Of a stretch of DNA of 64,000 bases, positions 7,738 to 16,543 are shown piece after piece. Made by a program: the position numbers and the translations under genes. Within the stretch, counting starts at the first letter, position 1; every line of letters begins with the position of its first letter. The notes below the pieces were generated by a model that saw only the letters and a list, made by a program, of their open reading frames with translations, had not been told where the DNA came from and did not search any database. The DNA is from JALOAT01 sp041687015 (GTDB lineage: Bacteria; Pseudomonadota; Gammaproteobacteria; Thiohalomonadales; Thiohalomonadaceae): NCBI GenBank assembly GCA_041687015.1, contig JAWLCT010000009.1, forward strand, positions 30,898 through 94,897, given 5' to 3'.

Positions 7738-8774
7738 ACGAGCATTCCCTGCGCCTCATCGACATCGCCCGGTATACGCTTCCCGCCACGGCCGTGCTGT
7801 TGCTGGTGGTGGTCCTGGCAGCCTTGCTGTACGTGGGTGCCGAGCTGTTCCTGCTTCTTTTTGCGGGGGTGCTCCTTTCCCTGTTGCTGCGTGCCATTGC
7901 CCGGCCATTGGAGCGTGCACGCGTTCCACCAGGGTTGGCCTTCGCTGTGGCCGTGCTGGTATTCCTTGCCGCAATCCTGGGCATTTCGCTGTTTTTCGTC
8001 CCGCTGCTGGTGGACGGTTTTGCACAAATGGCGGAAAGCCTGCCCAAGGCGGTGGAAGCTATCAGTGAAAGACTGAAGGACCATCCGAGCCTGGTGCGCT
8101 CGATTCAGAACACGCTGGGCGGGCAGGGCGCCGGCATCGCATCGGAGACGCTTGCCCGTGTCACCGGCATCTTTTCCACCGTCGTGGGCGTCACGGTGGC
8201 CGCTCTGGTGGTCCTGTTCACGGGGTTTTATCTGGCGGCGGAGCCTGGCCTGTATCGCCTGGGGCTGCTCAAACTGGTGCCGATCCGCGCCCGTGATCGC
8301 GTCAACGCACTCTTCGATGAACTTACCCGTATGCTCGGCTGGTGGCTGCTCGGGCAATTCGTTTCCATGATCACCATCGGTCTGCTCATCTGGATCGGAC
8401 TCGCGGCGCTCAAGGTGCCCTTTGCGGCCACACTGGCGCTGGCGGCAGCCCTGCTCACGTTCATTCCCACCATCGGACCGGTGCTCGCGGCCATACCGGC
8501 GATCCTGGTGGGCTTTACGGTTACGCCGTGGCTCGCGTTTTATGTGCTGTTGCTCTATGTGGCCGTCGAGAGCCTGGAAAGCTACCTGGTGACACCGCTC
8601 GTGCAACGGCAAGTGGTGCATTTGCCCCCGGTACTGGTGCTTTCCACGCAGCTCCTGCTGGCCTTGCTGTACGGCTTGCTGGGTCTGTTTGTGGCCGCAC
8701 CCCTGGCGGTCATGTTCATGGTGTTGATCAAGCGGCTCTATGTGGAGGATGTCCTCGGCGATCGTGAGACATGA
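7728..8774 (+). CDS. AI-2E (PerM/TqsA) family permease
   Basis: A 348-residue integral membrane protein with the family layout: paired N-terminal helices (about 15-60), a third helix near 65-95, a soluble amphipathic stretch rich in charged residues (about 100-140), and a block of C-terminal helices. TFIPTIGPVLAAIPAI near residue 245 is the family's most conserved motif (FIPxxGpxlaaiPa). The family includes TqsA-like autoinducer-2 exporters and Na+/H+ antiporters, so the substrate cannot be read from the sequence. The ATG at 7728 overlaps the end of the preceding small membrane protein gene. Confidence 0.88.
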   Translation: MRLNEHSLRLIDIARYTLPATAVLLLVVVLAALLYVGAELFLLLFAGVLLSLLLRAIARPLERARVPPGLAFAVAVLVFLAAILGISLFFVPLLVDGFAQMAESLPKAVEAISERLKDHPSLVRSIQNTLGGQGAGIASETLARVTGIFSTVVGVTVAALVVLFTGFYLAAEPGLYRLGLLKLVPIRARDRVNALFDELTRMLGWWLLGQFVSMITIGLLIWIGLAALKVPFAATLALAAALLTFIPTIGPVLAAIPAILVGFTVTPWLAFYVLLLYVAVESLESYLVTPLVQRQVVHLPPVLVLSTQLLLALLYGLLGLFVAAPLAVMFMVLIKRLYVEDVLGDRET

Positions 8775-8861
8775 AAAAAGCGCGTGGTTGGCCCCGTCGG
8801 GCACTGTTCCGTAGACGAGGCCGCGTGTTAGCCTTGTCGGGCCTGCCCACGCTTCGAAACC

Positions 8862-9491
8862 ATGAACGAAGTCGAATACATCAAGTACTTCGCCGGCCTG
8901 CTGGCCATCGTCAATCCCATTGGTTCGGTACCGGTCTTTATCAGTCTGACCCGCCAGCAGACCTTCGCCGAACGCGCCAGAACGGCGCGCATCGCCGCCT
9001 TGACGGTGGTCGTGGTTCTGACCATTGCCCTGCTGACCGGCGAAAGCATTTTGCAGTTCTTCGGCATCAGTCTTGCCTCGTTCCGCGTGGGGGGCGGCAT
9101 CCTCGTATTGCTCATCGCCATCTCCATGCTGCATGCCCGGGTCAGTCCGGCAAAGCAGACCGACGAGGAGGTGCAGGACGCCTCCGAAAAGGAAACCGTG
9201 GCCGTGGTGCCGCTTGGTATCCCGTTGCTTTCGGGGCCGGGTGCCATCAGTACCGTCATCGTCTACGCGGGCCGCGGCGGTGAGCTTGGCCACTACGCGG
9301 TGCTCGAGGCGGAAGTCCTGCTGGTGGCCCTGCTGGTGTGGGTATCGTTCCGGGCGGCGCCCTATATTGCAGGCATGCTCGGCCGCACCGGCATCAATGT
9401 GGTGACGCGCCTGATGGGGCTCATCATGGCCGCCATCGCCGTGGAAATCATGGCCAACGGTATCAAGCAACTCCTGCCCGGCCTGGCCTGA
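8862..9491 (+). CDS. MarC-family integral membrane protein
   Basis: A 209-residue protein with six predicted transmembrane helices in two repeats. The N-terminal NPIGSVPVFISLT and the central PLGIPLLSGPGAIST are the paired NPxGxxPxF and PLxxPLxxGPGxI signatures of the MarC family. A charged loop (about 95-110) separates the halves. The physiological substrate of MarC proteins is unknown; the old link to multiple antibiotic resistance has not held up. Its stop codon TGA overlaps the ATG of the next gene (TGATG). Confidence 0.9.
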   Translation: MNEVEYIKYFAGLLAIVNPIGSVPVFISLTRQQTFAERARTARIAALTVVVVLTIALLTGESILQFFGISLASFRVGGGILVLLIAISMLHARVSPAKQTDEEVQDASEKETVAVVPLGIPLLSGPGAISTVIVYAGRGGELGHYAVLEAEVLLVALLVWVSFRAAPYIAGMLGRTGINVVTRLMGLIMAAIAVEIMANGIKQLLPGLA

Positions 9492-9913
9492 TGGGCGGCG
9501 ATCACCTGGCGTTTTATGAAGGCCTGACGGCACTCGCTGCCGATACCTTTCCCAAACGCTGCGGCAATTGCGGACGCCTCTACCATTCCGTGGAGGATTT
9601 CCTGCGCCAAACCGAGGCGGTGCGCGGCAATCACAGCGGGTTGAAAGCCTCGGAGGACGGGGGCGACCGCACGGTGGTGGAGCTGTTCCGGAACTGCGTG
9701 TGCGGCTCCACGCTCATGGACGTGTTCAACGACCGGCGTGATCAAAGCGAGCAGGGTCTGCGCCGGCGCCTTCGGTTCGAACAGCTGCTCGACCTGCTGG
9801 AGGCGCGCGGCATTGCGCGCGACACCGCCCGGCACGAACTGCTGCGTCTGCTGAGCGGCGAACGCAGCCAACTCCTCGAACCCCTCTTGCCGCCATCCCG
9901 GCCCGAACTGTGA
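9491..9913 (+). CDS. Small Cys-rich protein of unknown function
   Basis: A 140-residue soluble protein translationally coupled to the MarC-family gene. It contains CGNCGRLY near residue 20 and a later CVCGS near residue 75. Spacing C-x2-C...C-x-C suggests a structural zinc or iron site. The C-terminal half is helical and charged. The predicted product has no signal peptide or membrane segment. I do not recognise the family. The start at 9491 is set by the overlap with the upstream stop. A metal-dependent regulatory or redox role is possible but not shown. Confidence 0.65.
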   Translation: MGGDHLAFYEGLTALAADTFPKRCGNCGRLYHSVEDFLRQTEAVRGNHSGLKASEDGGDRTVVELFRNCVCGSTLMDVFNDRRDQSEQGLRRRLRFEQLLDLLEARGIARDTARHELLRLLSGERSQLLEPLLPPSRPEL

Positions 9914-9994
9914 TGGCCCCTGTCTCGACCACTCACCGGTTGGTCACTTTCCCCTAAGCTTCGGCAAGGCGAACACCTTGGACGAGGAGGGCGC

Positions 9995-10444
9995 GTGGAG
10001 GCGGTCATCTTCATCGGTATCCAGGGTTCCGGGAAAACCACCTTCTACCGCCGGCGCTTCTTCTCCACCCATATCCGACTCAGCCTGGACATGCTGAAGA
10101 CACGCCACCGCGAGCGGGTGCTCCTGGATGCCTGCATCGCCGCGAAACAAGCCTTCGTGATTGACAACACCAACGTATTGCGCAGCCAGCGCGCCATCTA
10201 TCTGCAGCGCGCCAGGGCGGGCGGATTTACCATCAACGGATATTTCTTCGAGCCGCAGGTCACCCGGGCCATTCTCTGGAATCAACAACGTCACGAAAGG
10301 GCAGTGGTCCCCGTCAAGGCATTGCTCGGGACGTTGAAACGCCTGGAGCGACCGACACTCGGGGAAGGTTTTGATCGCCTCTACCGGGTCGACGTGGGCG
10401 CGTCTGGTGATTTTACCGTCTCGCTTCTGTCTAACATGCAATAA
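9995..10444 (+). CDS. Small P-loop kinase, polynucleotide-kinase-like
   Basis: A 149-residue AAA_33/zeta-toxin/PNK-type NTPase. Walker A is GIQGSGKT at residues 8-15. SLDML near residue 31 gives the substrate Asp, and VIDNTNVLR near residue 56 is the conserved DNTN motif of polynucleotide 5'-kinase-like proteins. The GTG start has a clear GAGGAGG five bases upstream. Relatives phosphorylate nucleic acid ends or small molecules; the substrate here is unknown. There is no adjacent antitoxin-like gene, so a toxin role is not supported. Confidence 0.8.
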   Translation: MEAVIFIGIQGSGKTTFYRRRFFSTHIRLSLDMLKTRHRERVLLDACIAAKQAFVIDNTNVLRSQRAIYLQRARAGGFTINGYFFEPQVTRAILWNQQRHERAVVPVKALLGTLKRLERPTLGEGFDRLYRVDVGASGDFTVSLLSNMQ

Positions 10445-10660
10445 GCGAAAGCCGTGGTATGAAGAATGTGTGAACCGCTGCGCACAACTAACGCGGAGCA
10501 AGGCGATGCCTGTACCGCCACCGGAACGCATTGGGATGAGCGTTTTCCTTAACGCCCCGGCAATGGCGTCGACGGTGGTGTTTAACCCGGGCGGGCTTGT
10601 ACACTGGCGCTTTCAAGAAAAAGAAAAAACAAAGGTGTTCATGTGGAAGGGGAGCGCGCC

Positions 10661-12448
10661 ATGGGCCTTCAGCAGGCCTTTTTAGACGCGACGATCTACG
10701 TTACGGATAGTTCGGGCAACGCGCCCGACTGGGTCAGCGAACAATTGCGAGGCAACGGTGCAAGGACTGTCATCGACCTCGAGACGATCAAGGAACTGGC
10801 ACCGCGATTACGGGCGTTGCAATACGAAGCATCCGTGCAGCCCGCCTTGGCGATCATCACCACCCGTGAAATCGACGAGGAATTCCTGGGTCAGTGCCGA
10901 CCCCTTGCGGGGCTTGTGGACGAAGGTTGGCTGGCGCTGGTCGCGCTGGTGCATGGCCCCGCGCCGGCGGTTTCGACGATTCACACGGCACTGACGTCGG
11001 GCTGCGTGGATGTGCTGCACGCGGCGGACGGCAGCCTTTCCGGCGATGCGTTGATACGCCTTCAGCTCGCACAGAAGTTGCTGAGCGAACGACGTTTGCG
11101 CATCGAGCGGGAACAAATCTACCGCATGCAACTGGCAGATCGCAGGATCATGGAAGCGCGCAGTCATTATGCCGCCCACCACGACCCCGTGACCGAACTC
11201 GCCAATCGCAGTGCGTTCGAGAAGGCGCTCGAAGCCTCCATCGAATTGGGCAACCGTCGCAATATCCCCAATGCCCTGCTGCACCTGGATCTCGATCGGT
11301 TCAAGCTTCACAATGAAGCAGTGGGCCATGGCACCGGCGATCACCTGCTGCTGGAAGTGGCCAACCTGCTGCGAGCCGCGCTGCCACGGGAATACCTGCT
11401 TGCCCGCCTCGGCTCGGACGAATTCGCGGTGCTGCTGCAAGGGGCGGATGAGGCGGAAGCCATGCGGCTTGCGGAAGATCTGCGTGCCAGCGTGTCAGGC
11501 ATCGAGCCGGATGGCGTGCACATCGTTTATCATGTGGCGGCCAGCATCGGGGTCGCGGTCTTTCTGCCCGGCTCGGTCGCCAACGCCAGCCAGGTGCTCG
11601 CCCAGGCGGAGCAGGCCTGTTACGTGGCCAAGACCCGCGGCGGCAATGCCGTTCACCTGTTCAGCCGCGACGACCATGCCCTCGAACACTTGCGCGAGGA
11701 CATGCACTGGGCCAGGCCCATCCGGCAGGCGTTGGCGGAGAATCGCTTCTTTCTGGCCTTCCAGCCCATACTCGCGGTCGCCGAGGGGCGCATCTCCCAT
11801 TACGAGGCGCTGCTGCGAATCCCGTCCTCCTGCGGAGGAGACGGCGAATCGGCGCGCTTCATGCTGGCTGCGGAGCGGCTGGGACTGGCCAAGCAGATCG
11901 ATCTGTGGGTGGTGAACAAGGCGCTGGACTACCTGGTCGAGCACCCCGATCTCCACCTGGCGGTCAATCTGTCCAGCCATGCCTTTCAGGAGGCCGGATT
12001 ATTGCCTCTCCTGAAGGAGAAGCTGACCATGACGGGTCTCGCGCCCGAGCGGCTCACCTTCGAGATCACAGAAACTGCCGCTATCATGAACCTCGCCCAC
12101 ACGCGACGCATGATCAGTGAAATCAGTGAGCTGGGCTGCCGTTTCGCCCTGGACGATTTCGGCTCGGGCTTCAGTTCTTACAGCTACATCAAACAATTTC
12201 CAATCGATATGCTGAAAATTGACGGCTCATTCATCGTCGGTATTCGGGAAGACCGACGAGACCAGGCCATCGTGCAGTCCATGGTCGACATCGGCCATAG
12301 CCTGGACAAGGGGGTCGTGGTCGAATTCATCGAGGACGGCGAGACCTTCCGCCTGTTGGTCGAGATGGGTATCGATTATGCTCAGGGCTACTATATTGGA
12401 CGTCCGACCACCGACTTGAAGGCCGCAAGGGATCAGAAAAAACAATGA
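10661..12448 (+). CDS. REC-like/GGDEF/EAL protein with degenerate GGDEF
   Basis: A 595-residue cytoplasmic protein. Residues 1-125 look like a degenerate receiver-type domain without an obvious phospho-acceptor. A coiled-coil linker (about 135-165) leads to a GGDEF domain whose signature reads RLGSDEF (about 249), so cyclase activity is doubtful. The EAL domain keeps its catalytic set: EALLR (~380), NLS, EITET, DDFGSG (~499), LKID, VEFIE and QGYYIG. The AEGVET position reads VEFIEDGET but keeps the Glu. It is probably a c-di-GMP phosphodiesterase. The ATG at 10661 has AGGGGAG upstream, better than an in-frame GTG at 10643. It overlaps the HDOD gene by 4 bases, a common c-di-GMP signalling pairing. 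Confidence 0.88.
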   Translation: MGLQQAFLDATIYVTDSSGNAPDWVSEQLRGNGARTVIDLETIKELAPRLRALQYEASVQPALAIITTREIDEEFLGQCRPLAGLVDEGWLALVALVHGPAPAVSTIHTALTSGCVDVLHAADGSLSGDALIRLQLAQKLLSERRLRIEREQIYRMQLADRRIMEARSHYAAHHDPVTELANRSAFEKALEASIELGNRRNIPNALLHLDLDRFKLHNEAVGHGTGDHLLLEVANLLRAALPREYLLARLGSDEFAVLLQGADEAEAMRLAEDLRASVSGIEPDGVHIVYHVAASIGVAVFLPGSVANASQVLAQAEQACYVAKTRGGNAVHLFSRDDHALEHLREDMHWARPIRQALAENRFFLAFQPILAVAEGRISHYEALLRIPSSCGGDGESARFMLAAERLGLAKQIDLWVVNKALDYLVEHPDLHLAVNLSSHAFQEAGLLPLLKEKLTMTGLAPERLTFEITETAAIMNLAHTRRMISEISELGCRFALDDFGSGFSSYSYIKQFPIDMLKIDGSFIVGIREDRRDQAIVQSMVDIGHSLDKGVVVEFIEDGETFRLLVEMGIDYAQGYYIGRPTTDLKAARDQKKQ

Positions 12449-13311
12449 CGTTCATCCGTTTCGACCGGACGGACCTCAAGGTCGACGATCTGCTGCTGGG
12501 CGATATCGCGCTGGCCTCACCACCGGAGATCTACGCCCGGCTTTGCCACCTTCTGGAACACTCCGAGGCCATGCTTTCCGCGGTGGCCGAGGTCATCGAG
12601 CATGATCCCTCGCTGACCGCGCGGCTGCTGCGGATTGCCAACAGCCCTTTTTTCGGGCTTTCGCACCCAATCCACAGCATCGGTGAAGCCGTCAGCGTGG
12701 TGGGGGTGCGGGAACTGAAGCAGCTCGTGCTGGCGACCGAGGTCATTCGCCACTTCGAGGGCATCCCGCCCGGGCTGATCGACATCTACCTGTTCTGGCG
12801 TCAAAGCGTACGCTGTGCGGTGATCGCCCGACTGCTGGCGGCCCGTCGCAGCATGGGCGATCCTGAACACCTGTTCATCGCTGCCCTGCTGCACGGCATC
12901 GGGCATCTGGTGATTTACATGCGTCTGCCGGAGCTCGGCAGGAAGACCCTGCTTGAGCACCGCTATCGTGGTCAGCCCTTGTACGAGGCACAGCGGGAAG
13001 TCATCGGTTTCGACTATGCGGAAGTCGGTGCGGCGCTGGCCAGGCACTGGAAACTCCCGGAACTGCTCTGTGCCGTGCTGGCCCACCACATCCATCCGCA
13101 GCAGGCAGCGTCCTACCAGGCCGAGGTCGCGCTGGTGCATTTGGCGCTGGCGGCAAGCCGGGCCCCGTCGTTTCGCCCCGAAGAAGTTCGCGACTACCTG
13201 CCCCGGGAGCCGAACACCTGGGCGCAGGCGGGCCTGACCCCGGACACCCTGGAGGCGGTCCTCCCCGAGGCGGATGCCGCGTTTTCGGCAGCGCTCTCGC
13301 TGATCCGATAA
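12445..13311 (+). CDS. HDOD-domain signalling protein
   Basis: A 288-residue protein dominated by an HDOD domain (about 25-215). Typical elements are DPSLTARLLRIANSPFFG, the SIGEAVSVVGVRELKQLVL block, and ALLHGIGHLVI where active HD hydrolases have a catalytic HD. Here the metal-binding HD is HG, as usual for non-catalytic HDOD proteins. The start overlaps the upstream GGDEF/EAL stop (ATGA), so the two are made together. HDOD proteins act as scaffolds in c-di-GMP, motility and stress signalling; a partner role with the upstream phosphodiesterase is likely. Confidence 0.9.
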   Translation: MTFIRFDRTDLKVDDLLLGDIALASPPEIYARLCHLLEHSEAMLSAVAEVIEHDPSLTARLLRIANSPFFGLSHPIHSIGEAVSVVGVRELKQLVLATEVIRHFEGIPPGLIDIYLFWRQSVRCAVIARLLAARRSMGDPEHLFIAALLHGIGHLVIYMRLPELGRKTLLEHRYRGQPLYEAQREVIGFDYAEVGAALARHWKLPELLCAVLAHHIHPQQAASYQAEVALVHLALAASRAPSFRPEEVRDYLPREPNTWAQAGLTPDTLEAVLPEADAAFSAALSLIR

Positions 13312-13330
13312 TCCGCCCGACCGCTGCGTT

Positions 13331-14161
13331 TCACGCGGGGCGAAACACCGAGATGACGAAGGACGCCGTCACCCGGACGGATTCCGGGAGGCGCCCGATG
13401 CGTTCCCTCAGTTGCTGTGAACTGAGGTGACGGGCGCTGGGCCCCATGCCCACCAGGATGTGTGCCTCGGCGTGGTTCAGGCGCAGGGGGTAACTCAGGA
13501 TTTCACGTTCCACGCGACGGAAAGAGGGCAGCAGACTGTCTTCCAGCCGTTCTTCCTTGCGTTCATCCACCGAAATCAACCCCAGCGAACGCACCAATTC
13601 CGCCAGATGTTCGGCGCCCGGCGTCACCACCAGCAACACCCCATCATCTGACAGCACCCGGCGAAACTCGGGCCCATTGCGGGGCGCGAACACGTTCAAG
13701 ATCAGTCCAGCGCTGCCGGCTTTCACCGGCAGTGGCCGCCACAGGTCCCAAACCACCGCCGCCGCACGCGGCACACGGGCGGCACGGCGCAGCGCGAACT
13801 TGGAAACATCCAGCGCCAGGCCGCAGGCCGCCGGCAACGACTCCAGCACCGCGCGCAGGTAATAGCCCGTTCCGGCGCCGGCATCAATGATCAGGCTCTG
13901 GGGCATGAGCGCCGCGGCACGCTCGGCCAGCCGTTCGGCCAGCGGCGCGTAATGGCCTGCCGACAAGAAGTCCTCGCGGGCCTGTACCATCTCGGTCGTA
14001 TCGGCGGTGCCCGGCGTTTGGTGGCCGGTCAGCAGGTTCACATAGCCCTGGCGGGCGCGGTCGAAACTGTGGCCTGCAGGACAACGTAATGCGTTGTCCT
14101 GCAGGCGCAGGTCTCCACCGCAGAGGGGACAGGTGAGGAAGGGGGCGAGTTCGGCGAGCAT
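13331..14161 (-). CDS. rlmA: 23S rRNA (guanine-N1)-methyltransferase RlmA
   Basis: A 276-residue enzyme. An N-terminal zinc-binding module has CPLCGG and, fourteen residues on, CPAGHSFD. The S-adenosylmethionine domain follows with DAGAGTGYYL (about residue 90) and NVFAPRNGPEFRRVL in the later part, typical of RlmA, which methylates N1 of G745 in 23S rRNA helix 35. The ATG at 14161 lies one base after the cobS stop, so rlmA looks like the last cistron of the B12 transcript. That would place an rRNA modification gene under a B12-regulated unit, which is probably incidental. Confidence 0.88.
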   Translation of the reverse strand: MLAELAPFLTCPLCGGDLRLQDNALRCPAGHSFDRARQGYVNLLTGHQTPGTADTTEMVQAREDFLSAGHYAPLAERLAERAAALMPQSLIIDAGAGTGYYLRAVLESLPAACGLALDVSKFALRRAARVPRAAAVVWDLWRPLPVKAGSAGLILNVFAPRNGPEFRRVLSDDGVLLVVTPGAEHLAELVRSLGLISVDERKEERLEDSLLPSFRRVEREILSYPLRLNHAEAHILVGMGPSARHLSSQQLRERIGRLPESVRVTASFVISVFRPA

Positions 14162-14162
14162 G

Positions 14163-14891
14163 TCAGCCCCCCAATGCCGCCGCCGCAAGCGCTGCGGCCT
14201 CGATGGTTTCCACCAGGGCGCCGGCGGTATCGCCGGTGGTCCCACCGAGCCGACGGCGCATGAGGGCGCGTAACACCAGGAACACCCCGGCGGCGGCAAG
14301 CAACGGCAGCGGACCGGTCAGCGTGAGCGCAAGCAGCACGCTGGCCGTCAGCGTCAGGACCGCGGCGCCGCGGGGCAGGTGCTGTGCCATGGCTTCGCCC
14401 AGGCCACCCGGGCGCACGTAAGGCGTGGTGAGAAACAGCAGCGGAATGGCCGCGCGGCCCAGCAGTGGTACGAGCAGGATGGCCGCCTGAGACGGCGCGC
14501 TCAGGAGTGTCTGCAGGCCGGCATACTTCACCAGCAACACCAGCACCACCAGGGTGACCCCTACGGGGCCGGCGTTCGGATCTTTCATGATGGCGAGGGT
14601 ACGTTCACGATCGCCGTGTCCGCCCACCCAGGCGTCGGCGCTGTCGGCCAGCCCGTCCAGGTGCAAGGCGCCGGTGAGCAGCACCCAAGCCACCAATATC
14701 AGCGCGGCGGCCAGGTTCACCGGCGCCTGGGCAAGCAGGATCGCGAGGGCGGCGAGCAACGCGCCGATGATCAGGCCCACCCAGGGATAGAACAGCACGG
14801 AATGGCCGAGCAATCGTTCATCGTACGACCGCGCGCCCGGTACGGGCAGGCGGGTGAGGAACTGCAAGGCGAGGAGAAACGCGCGCATCAT
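14163..14891 (-). CDS. cobS: Adenosylcobinamide-GDP ribazoletransferase
   Basis: A 242-residue integral membrane enzyme joining adenosylcobinamide-GDP to alpha-ribazole (phosphate) in the last assembly step of cobalamin. Hallmarks are the N-terminal ALQFLTRLPVP, GALHLDGLADSADAW (about residues 75-90) with the acidic metal-binding residues, and MKDPNAGPVGV. Length matches the family. Its start overlaps the cobT stop (ATGATG on the minus strand), so cobT and cobS are coupled. Confidence 0.93.
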   Translation of the reverse strand: MMRAFLLALQFLTRLPVPGARSYDERLLGHSVLFYPWVGLIIGALLAALAILLAQAPVNLAAALILVAWVLLTGALHLDGLADSADAWVGGHGDRERTLAIMKDPNAGPVGVTLVVLVLLVKYAGLQTLLSAPSQAAILLVPLLGRAAIPLLFLTTPYVRPGGLGEAMAQHLPRGAAVLTLTASVLLALTLTGPLPLLAAAGVFLVLRALMRRRLGGTTGDTAGALVETIEAAALAAAALGG

Positions 14892-15943
14892 GCGCCCCCG
14901 TCGGACACGCCCGCTTCGGTAAAGGTGGCCATGTCATTGTGCAAGGCACAGGCGAGCCGCAGCAGGGGGACAGCGGTCGCGGCCCCGCTGCCTTCGCCAA
15001 GGCGCATGCCCAGCGCGAGCAGGGGTTGTGCCTCCAGCGTTGCCAGCAACAGCGCATGGCCCGGCTCGGCGGAGGCGTGGCCGAACAGGCACCACTGGCG
15101 AACACCGGGCCGCAGTCGTTCGGCAGCGAGCAGTGCGGCCGTGGTGATGAAGCCGTCCACCAGGATGGGCAGGCCCAGCTGGGCGCAGGCGACGAAGGCG
15201 CCGCTAAGTGCGGCGATCTCGAAACCGCCCAATCGACGCAGCACCTCATCGGGTGATTGCAGAGGGGTGGCGTGGATTTCCAGCGCCCGTTCGATGACCG
15301 CGATCTTGCGTGCGATGCCTTCGCTGTCCACCCCTGTGCCGGGACCGGTGAGCCGCACGGGCGGCAGGTCGAGCAGTGCGCAGGCGAGGGCGGCGGCGGT
15401 GGTGGTGTTGCCGATGCCCATTTCGCCGCCGATGTAGCACTGCGCGCCGGCGTGTGCGGCCCGTCGTGCGCTGTCCCGACCGGCAGCCAGGGCGCGGGCG
15501 AATTGCTCCTCGCTCATGGCCGGGCCCTGGGTGAAATCGGCCGTGCCCGCACCCAGGTGCAATGTGCGCACCTCGGGCAGATCCAGTTCCACCACGGTAC
15601 CCAGATTGATCACTTCGAGCGCCGCACCCAGCTGCCGGGCGAGCACGCTGATGGCAGCGCCGCCACGCGTGAAGTTGCGCACCATTTCCGCGGTGACCGA
15701 TTGCGGGAAGGCGGACACGCCCTGCGCGGCCACCCCGTGATCCCCGGCGAAAACGGCGATGTGCACCCGGTCGAGCGACGGTTGGGAGGTGTTTTGGAGC
15801 GCTGCCAGTTGGATCGCTGCTTGTTCCAGTCGACCCAGCGCGCCGCGCGGTTTGGTGAGGACCTGCTGGCGCGCTTCGGCGGCGGCCCGGGCCGTCTCGC
15901 TCGGTATCGCGCAGGGTGCGCACAACCATGCCGTGTCAGTCAC
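14888..15943 (-). CDS. cobT: Nicotinate-nucleotide:dimethylbenzimidazole phosphoribosyltransferase
   Basis: A 351-residue enzyme that activates the lower ligand base to alpha-ribazole phosphate. Family motifs include FAGDHGVAAQGVSAFP, NFTRGGAAI, GEMGIGNTT and the C-terminal TEAGVSD with the catalytic Glu. It overlaps cobU upstream by 4 bases and cobS downstream by 4 bases, so cobU-cobT-cobS is one coupled block. No gene for making dimethylbenzimidazole is in the window. Confidence 0.95.
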   Translation of the reverse strand: MTDTAWLCAPCAIPSETARAAAEARQQVLTKPRGALGRLEQAAIQLAALQNTSQPSLDRVHIAVFAGDHGVAAQGVSAFPQSVTAEMVRNFTRGGAAISVLARQLGAALEVINLGTVVELDLPEVRTLHLGAGTADFTQGPAMSEEQFARALAAGRDSARRAAHAGAQCYIGGEMGIGNTTTAAALACALLDLPPVRLTGPGTGVDSEGIARKIAVIERALEIHATPLQSPDEVLRRLGGFEIAALSGAFVACAQLGLPILVDGFITTAALLAAERLRPGVRQWCLFGHASAEPGHALLLATLEAQPLLALGMRLGEGSGAATAVPLLRLACALHNDMATFTEAGVSDGGA

Positions 15944-16461
15944 AACGGGGCTCCTTTGAGTAGGTGGGGCAGACCCGCTACGGTGAAGATCACGCGATCA
16001 CAGCGGACCGCCAAGGCCTGGTGCAGGCGCCCCGCCTCATCACAAAAGCTGCGCGACAAGGGATCGGCGGGGATCACGCCGAGACTGGTTTCGTTGGATA
16101 CCAGAAGAATGTGCCCGGGCAGGCCCGGCAGTACCGACAACAGGGCGTCGCGCTCGCGGACCAGTGCGTCCGTGTCGTTGCTGCACAGCAGGTTGGTGAG
16201 CCACAGGGTGAGGCAGTCCACCAACAGACAGCGGTCTTCCGCGGCGTGGGCCTGCAGCGTGGCTGCCAGGGCCACGGGTTCTTCCACCAGTGCCCATGAC
16301 CGATCGCGGTGCGCCTTGTGATGTTCGATGCGCGCGCGCATTTCCTCGTCGCCGACGGTCGCCGTGGCGATGTAGGTGACGGCCAGCCCGCTATCGCCGG
16401 CCAGGCGTTCGGCGAGGCGGCTCTTGCCCGAACGTACTCCACCTAATATCAATTCTTTCAT
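15940..16461 (-). CDS. cobU: Adenosylcobinamide kinase / guanylyltransferase
   Basis: A 173-residue bifunctional enzyme that phosphorylates adenosylcobinamide and then adds GMP. The P-loop GGVRSGKS is at residues 8-15. YIATAT, the catalytic His region in RIEHHKAHR, LVDCLTLWLTNL and VSNETSLGVIP are all CobU/CobP signatures. It is followed without gap by cobT; an 82-base gap separates it from cobQ upstream. Confidence 0.95.
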   Translation of the reverse strand: MKELILGGVRSGKSRLAERLAGDSGLAVTYIATATVGDEEMRARIEHHKAHRDRSWALVEEPVALAATLQAHAAEDRCLLVDCLTLWLTNLLCSNDTDALVRERDALLSVLPGLPGHILLVSNETSLGVIPADPLSRSFCDEAGRLHQALAVRCDRVIFTVAGLPHLLKGAPL

Positions 16462-16543
16462 TCGCTACTATCCCGCGCTTGCGCAACAGGCACCGTTTCT
16501 CAGCCGTAGCTGTGCGCGTCGCAATTTGCGCCGTGCTCCACCC

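Noticed and set aside
7587..9533. 648-codon open frame opposite the permease and MarC genes
   Set aside because: It is rich in Gln, His, Arg and Asp with no domain, and lies antisense to well-supported genes.
9995..10444. Zeta-type toxin
   Set aside because: No antitoxin gene is nearby and the DNTN motif points to a PNK-like kinase.
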